A DNA stretch of 64,000 bases from Parvibaculum lavamentivorans DS-1 (GTDB taxonomy: Bacteria; Pseudomonadota; Alphaproteobacteria; Parvibaculales; Parvibaculaceae). Location of the stretch: contig NC_009719.1 in NCBI RefSeq assembly GCF_000017565.1, positions 558,001-622,000 on the forward strand, in the 5' to 3' direction. The position numbers and the translations under genes are program-made. Under the pieces are notes generated by a model that searched no databases, was not told where the DNA came from, and saw nothing but the letters and a program-made list of their open reading frames with translations. Shown one piece after another: positions 1-8,069 of the stretch; within the stretch, counting starts at the first letter, position 1; every line of letters starts with the position of its first letter.

Positions 1-429
1 GCGCGCGCCTTCATCACCCGCGCCGCCGGTCTCCTGCAGGTTGAAGCAGCGCCCGCCGCGGATGAAAGAAAGCCCCGCTCTTCCGGCGGGCTCGCGCCCT
101 GGCAGATGCGCCGTGTCGTGGCGCATATCGACGCTTCGCTCCCCGCTCTCGTTCCGCTGGGGGATATCGCGGCCATCGCCCGGCTCAGCCCCGGCTATTT
201 CTCGCGCGCCTTCAAGGTCAGCTTCGGCGTCACGCCCCAGACCTATATCCTCCGCAGACGGATCGAACGCGCACAGGAAATGATGCTGGCAAGCTCCCTG
301 CCGCTCGCCGTGATCGCGGTGGATTGCGGCTTTTGCGATCAGGCCCATTTCTGCCGCCTGTTCCGGCGCCACGCCGGCACAAGCCCCGGCACCTGGCGCC
401 GCACCCGCCAGCTCGCCCAGGCGGCCTGA
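1..429 (+). CDS. AraC-family transcriptional regulator, 3' part
   Basis: The reading frame is open from the first base, so the gene starts outside the window and 142 C-terminal residues are visible. The segment matches the AraC/XylS DNA-binding domain, with two helix-turn-helix units. The first reads roughly VPLGDIAAIARLSPGYFSRAF and the second is around LAVIAVDCGFCDQAHFCRLFRR, followed by the usual GTSPGTWRR. This is the promoter-contacting half of a regulator whose ligand-binding half is missing, so the regulated pathway cannot be named. An internal ATG at 106 would start just before the domain, but the frame is open and protein-like before it, so I treat it as internal. The family assignment is sure and the target is unknown. 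Confidence 0.88.
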   Translation, partial: ARAFITRAAGLLQVEAAPAADERKPRSSGGLAPWQMRRVVAHIDASLPALVPLGDIAAIARLSPGYFSRAFKVSFGVTPQTYILRRRIERAQEMMLASSLPLAVIAVDCGFCDQAHFCRLFRRHAGTSPGTWRRTRQLAQAA

Positions 430-463
430 AAAGGGGATAAAGCGTCTCTGACGGGAAAAGGAA

Positions 464-538
<75 letters not shown>

Positions 539-727
539 CGGGCCTCGCGCCCTGGAGAGGGAAGCGGCGGCGGAAACCGGGGCTCGCCCCTGCTTCGATG
601 GCGCGGAAAATGCCACAGGGTCCCCCCTCATGCAAGCAGCCCGCGCCCTCTTGTTGACGTGCCCTGCCGAAACGACCTAAATCCCTTCCGAGAGCCCAAT
701 AGCGCACCCCGGAAGGCCGCCACCCCC

Positions 728-907
728 ATGAAAAACACCCGCAATACCTTCGATCCGCGCACCCCCGGCGGCACGGGCACCGACCGCGCCGCCCAGACCC
801 GCGAAGCCAAGGCCAAAACCGCCCGCCTCGCCGAGGCCCTGCGCGACAACCTGAAAAAGCGCAAAGCCCAGACCCGCGACCGCAAGGACGCGGGTAAGGA
901 CAAATAG
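728..907 (+). CDS. Small basic protein of unknown function upstream of murA
   Basis: This is a 59-residue, highly charged protein starting MKNTRNTFDPRTPGGTG. It continues into an Ala/Lys/Arg-rich helical stretch (residues about 20-50) and ends in KDAGKDK. I do not recognise a named family. Its position directly before murA, its codon usage and its amphipathic helix suggest a real small gene. The longer in-frame start at 482 is rejected because it runs through the tRNA-Thr gene. The last 35 bases, including the stop codon, are repeated almost exactly 37 bases downstream (910-944). The composition suggests nucleic-acid binding, but that is inference only. Confidence 0.6.
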   Translation: MKNTRNTFDPRTPGGTGTDRAAQTREAKAKTARLAEALRDNLKKRKAQTRDRKDAGKDK

Positions 908-944
908 AGCCCGCGACCGCAAGGACGCCGGCAAGGACAAATAA
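873..944 (+). repeat. Tandem 35-bp direct repeat at a gene end
   Basis: Bases 873-907 (ending in the TAG stop of the small gene) and 910-944 (ending in TAA) are nearly identical copies with a 37-base offset. Both contain CGCGACCGCAAGGACG and GGACAAATA. They differ at three positions. The second copy lies outside the reading frame, after the stop codon. Confidence 0.85.
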
Positions 945-998
945 GCGCCTGCAATCGGTCCGATTTCGAGCACAAGTCCATGCGAAAGCTCTCCTTCC

Positions 999-1039
999 AC
1001 CCTCCCCTCGGGGGAGGGTCAAACCGCTGCAAGCGGTTT
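999..1039. repeat. Two adjacent palindromes between the small gene and murA
   Basis: The first hairpin has arms ACCCTCCCC (999-1007) and GGGGAGGGT (1011-1019). The second has arms AAACCGCT (1021-1028) and AGCGGTTT (1032-1039) around a GCA loop. No T-run follows, so this looks more like a dispersed extragenic palindrome than a classical terminator, although it could attenuate transcription into murA. Confidence 0.7.
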
Positions 1040-1145
1040 GGGGCGGGGGCATCGCCGTCAAACGACCGTTTCGAACCTCGCTTGACGTGACTCCTTACCG
1101 TCCCTTCCCGTATAAACCGGCTGAACCCTGATCGGACATGGGCTT

Positions 1146-2420
1146 ATGGACACCATTCACATTCGAGGCGGCCGCCGCCTCAACGGGCGCATCCCCGTCA
1201 GCGGCGCCAAAAATGCGGCCCTGCCGCTGATGACGGCGGCCCTCCTCACGGATGAGCCGCTCCGCCTGACCAACATGCCGCGCCTCGCCGATGTGCGAAC
1301 GCTGACAAAGCTCCTTGCCGAGCTTGGTGGCGATGTCGCCATCGACCGGGGTGAGGACGCCGACGTCATGACGATCCGCGTCGCCGACATCAAGTCCACC
1401 ACCGCGCCTTACGAAATCGTCTCGCAGATCCGCGCGAGCTTCTGGGTCCTCGGGCCCCTTCTGGCCCGCTGCCACGAGGCCAAGGTCTCGCTGCCGGGCG
1501 GCTGCGCCATCGGCGCCCGCCCCGTCGATCTCTATATAAAGGGCCTCCAGAAAATGGGCGCCGAGATCGATCTCGTCGAAGGCTATGTGCTGGCCAAGGC
1601 GCCGGGCGGCCTCAAGGGCGCCGTCATCCGCTCGCCCATCGTCTCGGTCGGCGCCACCCACACGCTGATGATGGCGGCCGCGCTCGCCGAAGGCGTCACC
1701 GTGCTTGAAAACGCCGCCCGCGAGCCGGAAATCGGCGATGTCGCCAATTGCCTTGTCGCCATGGGCGCGAAGATCGAGGGCATCGGCACCTCGACGCTCC
1801 GCATCGAAGGCGTCGACAGGCTCCACGGCGCCACCCACCGCGTCATAGCGGACCGCATCGAAGCCGGAACCTACGCCGTCGCCGCCGCTATGACGGGCGG
1901 CGAAGTCGTGCTTGAAGGCGTCGAGGCCGAAACCTTCGAGGCCGCGCTCTCCGTGCTGCGCGCCGCCGGCGCCGGTGTTGAAAGCGAGCAGGGCGCCGTC
2001 CGCATCTTCCGCAATGGCGAGCGCCTGCAGGCAACGGATGTCGTGACGCAGGTCTTCCCCGGCTTCCCGACCGATCTTCAGGCCCAGTTCATGGCACTGA
2101 TGACGACGGCGGAAGGCGAATCCGAAATCACCGAAACGATTTTCGAAAACCGTTTCATGCATGTGCAGGAACTCGCCCGCTTCGGCGCCAACATCTCGCT
2201 TCATGGCGACAAGGCGCTGGTCCACGGCGTCGAAAAGCTGAAAGGCGCTCCCGTCATGGCGAGCGATCTTCGCGCCTCCGCCGCCCTCATCATCGCCGGG
2301 TTGGCCGCCGAGGGCGAAACCACCATCAACCGCGTCTATCATCTCGATCGCGGCTTCGAGCGTATCGAGGCAAAGCTCAGCGCCTGCGGCGCCGAGATAT
2401 GGCGTGAAAAGGCAAAGTAG
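1146..2420 (+). CDS. murA: UDP-N-acetylglucosamine 1-carboxyvinyltransferase
   Basis: This cytoplasmic enzyme carries out the first committed step of peptidoglycan synthesis, transferring enolpyruvate from phosphoenolpyruvate to UDP-GlcNAc. The 424-residue length is normal. The N-terminus contains [15 protein letters not shown], which includes the conserved Lys/Asn of the family. The catalytic cysteine is visible as C120 in [13 protein letters not shown], so this is the fosfomycin-sensitive Cys form. Near the C-terminus, [20 protein letters not shown] carries the conserved DLRAS segment. It heads the block that continues with DUF2948 and hisD. The ATG at 1146 fits the family's short N-terminus. 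Confidence 0.97.
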
Positions 2421-2436
2421 AGAGAAACCGGAAGCA

Positions 2437-2877
2437 ATGACGAAAGACCTGCGCCTTGCCGCCGAGGATGAAGCCGACCTTCAGGTGATTTCCGCCGCCC
2501 TTCAGGATGCGGTCTGCCAGGTGCGCGATCTCGCCTTCCTCCCCTCCACGCGCCGCTTCGCCATGGTGCTCAATCGCTTCCGCTGGGAAGGCGAGGGCAA
2601 GTCGCGCGGCCATGGGCATGAGCGCGTCCGCGCTGGCCTCCATTTCGAGAATGTCACCGCCGTCCGCGCGCGCAACATCTCGCAGGAAAGGCCGGAAGGC
2701 GTCCTCAATCTCCTCGCCATCCGCTTCGAGGAGTTGAACCCGCCCTCGGGCATCGTCACCCTGGTCTTTTCCGGCGGCGCCGAACTTCGCCTCGAAACCG
2801 AAGCCCTCGAAGCCCACCTCTCCGACCTCGGCCTCGTCTGGGAAACCCCCAACAAGCCCGAACACGATCTGGATTAA
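2437..2877 (+). CDS. DUF2948 family protein
   Basis: This 146-residue protein of unknown function starts MTKDLRLAAEDEADLQVISAALQ and contains DVAFLP-like and RRFAMVLNRFRWE segments, matching what I know of the DUF2948 family. That family is typically found between murA and hisD in alphaproteobacteria. I place the start at the ATG at 2437, 16 bases after the murA stop and preceded by GAGAGAAACCGG. A GTG at 2404, inside murA, would add 11 residues and is less likely. It is probably co-transcribed with murA. No catalytic motif is evident. Confidence 0.85.
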   Translation: MTKDLRLAAEDEADLQVISAALQDAVCQVRDLAFLPSTRRFAMVLNRFRWEGEGKSRGHGHERVRAGLHFENVTAVRARNISQERPEGVLNLLAIRFEELNPPSGIVTLVFSGGAELRLETEALEAHLSDLGLVWETPNKPEHDLD

Positions 2878-2895
2878 TTGAAAAAACAAATGTCA

Positions 2896-2913
2896 TCCCG
2901 GCGAAAGCCGGGA
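2896..2913. repeat. Short palindrome with a GAAA loop
   Basis: A 7-bp stem, TCCCGGC and GCCGGGA, encloses a GAAA tetraloop just after the DUF2948 stop. The wording (GTCATCCCGG...CCGGGACCC) is that of a common dispersed alphaproteobacterial extragenic palindrome. It may also protect the 3' end of the upstream mRNA. Confidence 0.65.
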
Positions 2914-2970
2914 CCCATTGGTTCCCTCAGCAAGCGAGTTTCGGCAATGCCGGGAACATTTATACTCCGC

Positions 2971-3085
2971 CATTGCGAGCGCAGCGAAGCAATCCAGGGC
3001 TGCAAGTTTCGGCTTTCTGGATTGCCGCGCCCCGGAGCCTGCCCTTGGGCGCGCCTCTGGCGCGACCCGAGGGGGGCTCGCAATG
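2971..3085. repeat. Extragenic palindromic repeat element before hisD
   Basis: Outer arms CATTGCGAGC (2971-2980) and GCTCGCAATG (3076-3085) enclose an inner inverted pair, GCAATCCAG (2989-2997) and CTGGATTGC (3017-3025). The element fills most of the gap between DUF2948 and hisD. Its translation gives the low-complexity peptide often mis-called as a gene. I take it as a dispersed repeat, not a coding region. Confidence 0.75.
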
Positions 3086-3110
3086 ACGAATTGAACGGTA
3101 GATAGAAGTC

Positions 3111-4406
3111 ATGCCCATCCGCCTCAATGCCGCCGACGCCAGCTTTGAAAACGCTTTCGCCGCTCTCCTCACCGGAAAGCGCGAAGCCTCGGTCGATGTC
3201 GCCGACACGGTGGCGAAAATCATCGCGGATGTCCGTGCGCGCGGCGATGAAGCCCTCATCGAATACACGAAGCGTTTCGACCGCCTCGAAAATCTCGACG
3301 CCGGTTCGCTCGCCATCTCGCAAGCCGATCTCGATGCCGCCATCGATGCCTGTGACGCAAAGACGCTCGACGCTTTGAAAACCGCCGCCATGCGTATCGA
3401 GGCCTATCACGAGCGCCAGCGCCCGGAAGATGCGCGCTTCACCGATACGGCCGGTGTAGAACTTGGTCACCGCTGGACACCCGTCTCCGCTGTCGGCCTC
3501 TATGTACCGGGCGGTACCGCCAATTACCCAAGCTCCGTCCTGATGAACGCCATCCCGGCCAAGGTCGCGGGCGTCGCGCGCGTCGTCATGGTCGTGCCCA
3601 CGCCGGATGGCGTGGTGAACCCGCTGGTGCTGGCCGCCGCGAAAATTTCCGGCGTCGATGAAGTCTACCGCGTCGGCGGCGCGCAGGCCGTCGCCGCCCT
3701 CGCTTATGGCACAGCCACCATCGCGCCGGTCGACAAGATCGTCGGCCCCGGCAATGCCTTTGTCGCCGCGGCGAAGCGCCAGGTCTTCGGCCAGGTCGGC
3801 ATCGACATGATCGCGGGCCCTTCCGAAATCCTCGTCCTCGCCGACGGTGACAACGACCCGGAATGGATCGCCGCCGATCTTCTCTCGCAGGCCGAACACG
3901 ATGAAAGCTCGCAGTCGATCCTGATAACGGACGATGCCGGTTTCGCCACCCGCGTCGAGGAAGCGGTTGCGCGCCAGTTGAAGGCGCTCCCGCGTGAAAC
4001 CACCGCAACGAAAAGCTGGGCCGATTTCGGTGCCGTCATCGTGGTGTCGAAGCTCGAAGATGCCGTGCCGCTCGTCGACCGCCTCGCCCCCGAACATCTC
4101 GAAATCGCCACCGCCGATCCGGATGTGCTCCTCGCCCGCGTTTCCAATGCCGGCGCCATCTTCCTCGGCCGCCACACGCCGGAAGCCATTGGCGATTATG
4201 TTGCGGGCTCCAACCACGTGCTGCCCACCGCCCGCAGCGCGCGCTTCTCGTCGGGCCTCAATGTGCTCGACTTCATGAAACGCACCTCCATCGTCCGCTG
4301 CGACCCCGAGGCCCTGCGCGCCATCGGCCCCGCCGCGCTTGCCCTCGCCGAAGCCGAAGGCCTCGACGCCCACGCCCGCTCCGTCTCGATCCGGCTGAAT
4401 ATGTGA
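3111..4406 (+). CDS. hisD: Histidinol dehydrogenase
   Basis: This zinc enzyme catalyses the last two steps of histidine synthesis, oxidising L-histidinol to L-histidine with two NAD+. At 431 residues it is close to the family norm. Visible hallmarks are VGLYVPGGTANYPSSVLMN, the metal-site segment SQAEHDESSQ (Q260 and H263, equivalent to the known zinc ligands), RLAPEHLEI, and GSNHVLPT (H369), with a GL-NVLDF-MKR-like C-terminal stretch. It follows DUF2948 after a repeat-filled gap of about 230 bases and precedes UPF0262. The other his genes are not in this window. Confidence 0.97.
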   Translation: MPIRLNAADASFENAFAALLTGKREASVDVADTVAKIIADVRARGDEALIEYTKRFDRLENLDAGSLAISQADLDAAIDACDAKTLDALKTAAMRIEAYHERQRPEDARFTDTAGVELGHRWTPVSAVGLYVPGGTANYPSSVLMNAIPAKVAGVARVVMVVPTPDGVVNPLVLAAAKISGVDEVYRVGGAQAVAALAYGTATIAPVDKIVGPGNAFVAAAKRQVFGQVGIDMIAGPSEILVLADGDNDPEWIAADLLSQAEHDESSQSILITDDAGFATRVEEAVARQLKALPRETTATKSWADFGAVIVVSKLEDAVPLVDRLAPEHLEIATADPDVLLARVSNAGAIFLGRHTPEAIGDYVAGSNHVLPTARSARFSSGLNVLDFMKRTSIVRCDPEALRAIGPAALALAEAEGLDAHARSVSIRLNM

Positions 4407-4424
4407 CGATAGCTCCAAACAAAA

Positions 4425-4473
4425 CTGTCATTGCCGGGCTTGACCCGGCAATCCAGTAGCCGCGAAGCGGCGT
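4425..4473. repeat. Dispersed 49-bp repeat, copy 1
   Basis: This copy contains the hairpin ATTGCCGGG (4430-4438) / CCCGGCAAT (4444-4452), then CCAGTAGCCGCGAAGCGGCG with its own small stem. It is almost identical to 5670-5718 after the phosphatase-like gene. Both lie immediately 3' of a gene. Confidence 0.85.
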
Positions 4474-4530
4474 CGCTCTTCACAAGAATCTTCATGCCGG
4501 CTTGCAGTAGCGCCTCGGCCCTTACCCTGG

Positions 4531-4553
4531 ACCCCCGGGTCAAGCCCGGGGGT
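4531..4553. repeat. Extragenic palindrome
   Basis: Perfect arms ACCCCCGGG (4531-4539) and CCCGGGGGT (4545-4553) enclose a TCAAG loop. The arms are 9 bp and no T-run follows. The palindrome lies between hisD and UPF0262, next to the dispersed repeat at 4425. Confidence 0.75.
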
Positions 4554-4649
4554 GACATGTGTGGAAGGTACGGAAAGAGTTATCGAAAAACCTGCAGCCT
4601 CCCCATCCCCTCGCATCCCGCGCCCAAATCGGCGTAAAGTACCGCCACC

Positions 4650-5171
4650 ATGCCCGACCAGAGCGCTCATGACAGCAACGAGGAAACCGCCGCGCCCGCA
4701 GGCGCGACGTTTCGCATCGTCGATCTCGTCCTCGACGAGCGCACCGTCATGCGCCGCAGCCCGGATGTCGAGCATGAGCGAAAGGTCGCGATCTTCGATC
4801 TCTTGGAGGAAAACCATTTCGCGCCGGTCGGCAGCGACGGGGGGCCTTACGTGCTCCACCTCGCCATCGAGGAAAACCGCCTCGTCTTCGACATCCGTCT
4901 CGAGCCGTCCGAGCCGCATGGGAAGGTCCTCCTGTCGCTCACGCCCTTCCGCCGGATCATCAAGGACTACTTCATGATCTGCGAAAGCTATTACGACGCG
5001 ATCAAGACGGCCGCGCCCGCGCAGATCGAAGCGATAGACATGGGCCGCCGCGGTCTCCACAACGAAGGTTCCGAGCTGTTGAAGGAGCGTCTCGCGGGCA
5101 AGATCGACATGGATTTCGATACCGCGCGCCGCCTCTTCACACTCATCTGTGTACTGCATATCAAGGGATGA
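4650..5171 (+). CDS. UPF0262 family protein
   Basis: This 173-residue protein of unknown function has the family's recognisable core: [13 protein letters not shown], then [15 protein letters not shown] and [19 protein letters not shown]. The conserved end includes [13 protein letters not shown] and the C-terminal [11 protein letters not shown]. The family is largely confined to alphaproteobacteria and typically sits between hisD and a low-molecular-weight phosphatase gene, as here. Its stop overlaps the start codons of the next gene, implying translational coupling. There is no signal peptide, so the product is likely cytoplasmic. Confidence 0.88.
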   Translation: MPDQSAHDSNEETAAPAGATFRIVDLVLDERTVMRRSPDVEHERKVAIFDLLEENHFAPVGSDGGPYVLHLAIEENRLVFDIRLEPSEPHGKVLLSLTPFRRIIKDYFMICESYYDAIKTAAPAQIEAIDMGRRGLHNEGSELLKERLAGKIDMDFDTARRLFTLICVLHIKG

Positions 5172-5173
5172 TG

Positions 5174-5656
5174 ATGGCCACCGGTGGAGCAAGACCCGAG
5201 CGCAAGGAACCGCTGCCCGCTTCCGTTCTCTTCGCCTGCAACCTGAATACCATCCGCTCGACCATGGCCGAGGCGATCCTGAAGAAACTTCAGGGAAGCC
5301 GTATCTTCGTCGATTCGGCAGGTGTCGCCCCCGCCGGGGAGGCGGACCCCTTCACGGCGGAAGTGCTGCGCGAGGAGGGCATGGCCCCGCCCGCAAGCGG
5401 ACCCAAGGGGTTCGACGATCTCGAGGAAACGAGCTTCGACCTCATTGTCGCGCTCACGCCCGAAGCGCGCGACGAGGCGGAAAAATTTACCCGCTCCTCC
5501 GCCACCGATGTCGAATTCTGGGCGATAGACGACCCGCTCGCCTCGCCCACCGGCGGCAACCGCGACCGCCGCCTCGCCGCCTACCGCGAACTCCGCAACC
5601 AGCTCCACCGCCTGATCGAATCCCGCTTCCCCCGCAAGGAAAGCGCGGCGGGGTAG
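5174..5656 (+). CDS. Low-molecular-weight phosphotyrosine phosphatase / ArsC-like protein
   Basis: This is a 160-residue low-molecular-weight phosphatase-fold protein. The P-loop CX5R is present as CNLNTIR (C22 to R28) followed by S. The usual general-acid aspartate probably lies in the C-terminal AIDDPLASPTGG segment. Members act as protein-tyrosine phosphatases or arsenate reductases, and the sequence alone does not decide which. Three consecutive ATGs (5168, 5171, 5174) overlap the UPF0262 stop. I chose 5174 because AAGGG at 5163-5167 is then six bases upstream, whereas it abuts the first ATG. The UPF0262 neighbour is conserved, so a housekeeping rather than arsenic role is plausible. Confidence 0.88.
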   Translation: MATGGARPERKEPLPASVLFACNLNTIRSTMAEAILKKLQGSRIFVDSAGVAPAGEADPFTAEVLREEGMAPPASGPKGFDDLEETSFDLIVALTPEARDEAEKFTRSSATDVEFWAIDDPLASPTGGNRDRRLAAYRELRNQLHRLIESRFPRKESAAG

Positions 5657-5669
5657 GGCTTCCCCAAAC

Positions 5670-5718
5670 CTGTCTTTGCCGGGCTTGACCCGGCAATCCA
5701 GTAGCCGCGCAGCGGCGT
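5670..5718. repeat. Dispersed 49-bp repeat, copy 2
   Basis: Near-identical to 4425-4473. It has the hairpin TTGCCGGG (5676-5683) / CCCGGCAA (5689-5696), followed by CCAGTAGCCGCGCAGCGGCG. It lies between the convergent phosphatase-like and GNAT genes and may serve as a bidirectional 3'-end structure. Confidence 0.85.
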
Positions 5719-5753
5719 CCATCTCAAAAAACTCTTTGAAAAACCCTCCGTAC

Positions 5754-6236
5754 TCAAATCATCCGGTACATCACCAGCGCATCCACATACCCCTTCGATG
5801 GATGCGAGAACGCCCCCGGCAGCCGGCCCACGATCTCGAAGCCGCATGACTGCCACAGATGCACCGCCGCCTCGTTGGTCGAGATCACGAAATTGAACTG
5901 CATGGCGCGAAAGCCGCGCGCCCGCGCCCTGTCCAGCGAATGCAGGCACATCGCCCGCGCCACGCCGCGCCCCCGCGCTTCCGGCGACGTCATGTACCCG
6001 CAATTGGCGACATGGGCGCCGCCGCCGCCCGTATTCGCGCGCAAATAATATGTGCCGAGAATATCCCCGCCTTCCTCCGCCATGAAAACCTCGTGGCCCG
6101 GCGTCCACCAATAGGCGAGCCCGCCCTCGCGGGTAAGGTCACGGGGCAGGGGATAAGTTTCCCCCGCCCGGATCGCAGGTTCGATGGTCCGCCAGATCGC
6201 GTCATCGTCATTTCTTGTCGCTTGGCTTATCTGCAT
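5754..6236 (-). CDS. GNAT-family N-acetyltransferase
   Basis: This 160-residue cytoplasmic acetyl-CoA-dependent acyltransferase is of unknown substrate. It starts MQISQATRNDDDAIWRTIEP. The central strand GDILGTYYLRAN is followed by the acetyl-CoA pyrophosphate loop EARGRGVARAM (residues about 86-96), then FVISTNEAAVHLWQSCGFEIVG, the usual GNAT motif B. It is transcribed against its neighbours and, with the SIMPL gene, interrupts an otherwise conserved gene order. A PHO-box-like repeat array oriented toward this gene ends about 54 bases before the start codon. Acceptors of such proteins range from antibiotics to proteins, so no function is assigned. Confidence 0.88.
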   Translation of the reverse strand: MQISQATRNDDDAIWRTIEPAIRAGETYPLPRDLTREGGLAYWWTPGHEVFMAEEGGDILGTYYLRANTGGGGAHVANCGYMTSPEARGRGVARAMCLHSLDRARARGFRAMQFNFVISTNEAAVHLWQSCGFEIVGRLPGAFSHPSKGYVDALVMYRMI

Positions 6237-6285
6237 TTTCGAGGATTACTTTTTTTGAGGTGTCGGGCCGGCGCACCGGGGGTCA

Positions 6286-6318
6286 GTTTGTGACGGTTCG
6301 TTGACGGTTCGATGACAG
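6286..6318 (-). promoter_or_regulatory. PHO-box-like triple repeat upstream of the GNAT gene
   Basis: On the minus strand three 11-base units follow each other: CTGTCATCGAA, then CCGTCAACGAA, then CCGTCACAAAC. This is the period and wording of PhoB-binding direct repeats (CTGTCAT plus 4 bases). The array points toward the acetyltransferase. Similar arrays occur at 10190 and 55688. PhoB control is inferred, not shown. Confidence 0.5.
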
Positions 6319-6397
6319 TCGCGCGCCTCATTTCACGAATCCGCCTCATTCGGCATGTTATAAGAGTGCGAAAACTCAATTGGGGAAACGCCTTATC

Positions 6398-7123
6398 ATG
6401 AAATCCATCTTTACACTGACGGCTGCCCTCATTCTCGGCCTCGGTATTGCGCTTGGTGGTTATCTGGGTGGTCAGGGGCTCGTGAAATCGCGCCTCGGCG
6501 ACCGCTCCGTTTCGGTAAAAGGCCTTTCGGAACGGGAGGTTAAGGCCGACCTTGCGCTTTGGGCGCTGCGCTTCGTCGCCACCGGCAACGAGCTTGCCGA
6601 GACGCAAGCCCAGGTCAAAGCCAATGCGACTGCCGTCACTAACTTCCTGAAATCGCACGGCTTTTCGGACGACGAAATCGAGCTGCAAGCCCCCCAGGTC
6701 ACTGACCGTCTGGCCCAGGCTTACAGCAGCGGTCCCGTCGAAAGCCGTTTCATCATCGCTCAGCAGATCGTGTTGCGCTCAACCGACGTCGACAAGGTCG
6801 CAGCCGCCAACAAGGACACCAGCGAGCTGGTCGAGCAAGGCGTTGTTTTATCTAACGAATATGGCCCTGTCCGGCCGTCCTACCTGTTCACCGGCATCGC
6901 TGCCTTGAAGCCCGAAATGATCGAGGAAGCCACCAAACGCGCCCGCGAAGCCGCGGAAACCTTCGCCGCCGATTCAGGCTCCAGCCTCGGCGGCATCAGG
7001 CGCGCCTGGCAGGGCCAGTTCGAAATCCTGCCGCGCGACAACACGCCCGGCACGCAGGAGACCGAACAGGTCGCCAAGACCGTGCGGGTGGTCTCGACGA
7101 TCGAGTATCTTCTGGTCGATTGA
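6398..7123 (+). CDS. SIMPL-domain (DUF541) protein, probably periplasmic
   Basis: This 241-residue protein has an N-terminal hydrophobic helix, MKSIFTLTAALILGLGIALGG, acting as a signal peptide or membrane anchor. The rest is a SIMPL/DUF541 domain, visible in RSVSVKGLSEREVKADLALW, AQVKANATAVTNFL, DDEIELQAPQVTD and the C-terminal VAKTVRVVSTIEYLL. Family members are periplasmic or surface proteins such as the oxidative-stress protein YggE, with unclear biochemistry. I start it at the ATG at 6398, where the hydrophobic helix begins, with GGGGAAACG upstream. A TTG at 6380 would add six residues. It lies between the GNAT gene and infA and is followed by a strong terminator. Confidence 0.88.
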   Translation: MKSIFTLTAALILGLGIALGGYLGGQGLVKSRLGDRSVSVKGLSEREVKADLALWALRFVATGNELAETQAQVKANATAVTNFLKSHGFSDDEIELQAPQVTDRLAQAYSSGPVESRFIIAQQIVLRSTDVDKVAAANKDTSELVEQGVVLSNEYGPVRPSYLFTGIAALKPEMIEEATKRAREAAETFAADSGSSLGGIRRAWQGQFEILPRDNTPGTQETEQVAKTVRVVSTIEYLLVD

Positions 7124-7154
7124 TCGGGATTCTCGCGGCAAATCAACGGTTTGG

Positions 7155-7186
7155 GCCCGGCCCCGGTGCGAATTCCGGGGCCGGGC
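7155..7186 (+). terminator. Rho-independent-type terminator between the SIMPL gene and infA
   Basis: Perfect 12-bp arms GCCCGGCCCCGG (7155-7166) and CCGGGGCCGGGC (7175-7186) enclose an 8-base loop and are followed by TCTTGATTTT. This separates the SIMPL gene from infA, so infA must have its own promoter in 7187-7243. Confidence 0.85.
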
Positions 7187-7243
7187 TCTTGATTTTCCGG
7201 GGCTTTCTGACCATTCTCCGGGCAAATTTCCGAAGGATAATGA

Positions 7244-7462
7244 ATGTCGAAGGAAGAACTGCTCGAGTTTCCGGGCGTGGTGACGGAACTGCTGCCCAAC
7301 GCAACGTTCCGCGTGAAGCTCGAGAACGAACACGAAATCATCGCCCACACAGCGGGCAAGATGCGCAAGAACCGCATCCGCGTCCTCGCGGGCGACAAGG
7401 TGCTTGTCGAAATGACACCTTACGACCTGACGAAGGGCCGGATCACCTACCGGTTCAAGTGA
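7244..7462 (+). CDS. infA: Translation initiation factor IF-1
   Basis: At 72 residues this is exactly the normal size. It is a single OB-fold protein that binds the ribosomal A site during initiation. The hallmark segments are [43 protein letters not shown] and the C-terminal [12 protein letters not shown]. It starts MSKEELLEF with the ribosome-binding site GAAGGATA upstream. It is followed after 7 bases by maf, so the two are probably co-transcribed. Confidence 0.98.
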   Translation: MSKEELLEFPGVVTELLPNATFRVKLENEHEIIAHTAGKMRKNRIRVLAGDKVLVEMTPYDLTKGRITYRFK

Positions 7463-7469
7463 CGCGCCC

Positions 7470-8069
7470 GTGTCGGAAAACGGCGCGAAACCTCGGCTAA
7501 TTCTCGCCAGCGCCTCGCCGCGCCGCCTCGCGCTCCTCGAACAGATCGGCATCGAGCCGGATCTTGTCCTGGCCGCCGACATCGACGAAACGCCCCGGAC
7601 AAACGAGCTGCCGCGCGACCATGCGCTCCGCCTCGCCCGCGAGAAGGCACAAGCGATCGCAGCCCTCCATCCAGATGCTCTGGTGCTCGGCGCCGACACG
7701 GTCGTCGCCTGCGGCCGCCGCATCCTGCCGAAAACCGAGACGGAAGAGGAGGCGCGGTCCTGCCTTGCCCTGCTTTCCGGCCGCGCCCACCGCGTCTACA
7801 CGGCCGTCCATCTCATCGCGCCGAACCGGGTGAGCGAGCGCGTCTGCGAAACCCGCGTCACCTTCAAGCGCCTCTCGCCGGACGAAACCTCCGCCTATCT
7901 CGCAAGCGGTGAATGGCGCGGAAAGGCAGGCGGCTATGCGATCCAGGGCCGCGCCGCACTTTTTGTCCGCGCGCTTTCCGGCTCTCACTCTTCCGTGGTG
8001 GGATTGCCTCTCTATGAAACCGCCGCGCTTCTCGCAGGTGCCGGATTTCCTGTGTTTTCACAGTCCTGA
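7470..8069 (+). CDS. maf: Maf-family nucleoside triphosphate pyrophosphatase
   Basis: Maf proteins hydrolyse dTTP, UTP or modified nucleotides to monophosphates and affect septum formation. This 199-residue copy has the N-terminal signature [18 protein letters not shown], the active-site [25 protein letters not shown] split over residues about 70-95, and [13 protein letters not shown]. It ends with [29 protein letters not shown]. The start is a GTG at 7470, seven bases after infA. An ATG alternative would remove the substrate-binding loop. The subfamily (YhdE-like or YceF-like) was not resolved. Confidence 0.94.
   Translation: MSENGAKPRLILASASPRRLALLEQIGIEPDLVLAADIDETPRTNELPRDHALRLAREKAQAIAALHPDALVLGADTVVACGRRILPKTETEEEARSCLALLSGRAHRVYTAVHLIAPNRVSERVCETRVTFKRLSPDETSAYLASGEWRGKAGGYAIQGRAALFVRALSGSHSSVVGLPLYETAALLAGAGFPVFSQS

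Noticed and set aside
1095-2342. 415-codon minus-strand frame opposite murA
   Set aside because: It is an antisense shadow of a well-recognised gene in GC-rich DNA, with composition typical of such shadows.
2878-3105. 75-codon frame between DUF2948 and hisD
   Set aside because: It is the translation of extragenic palindromic repeats (peptide such as RHCERSEAIQ), often mis-annotated as a gene.
4431-4637. 68-codon frame between hisD and UPF0262
   Set aside because: It consists mostly of the 49-base repeat and a second palindrome, with no ribosome-binding site or conserved character.
5174-5656. Arsenate-resistance role for the low-molecular-weight phosphatase-like protein
   Set aside because: No other ars genes are nearby and the gene belongs to a conserved housekeeping order, so an arsenic function is not supported.
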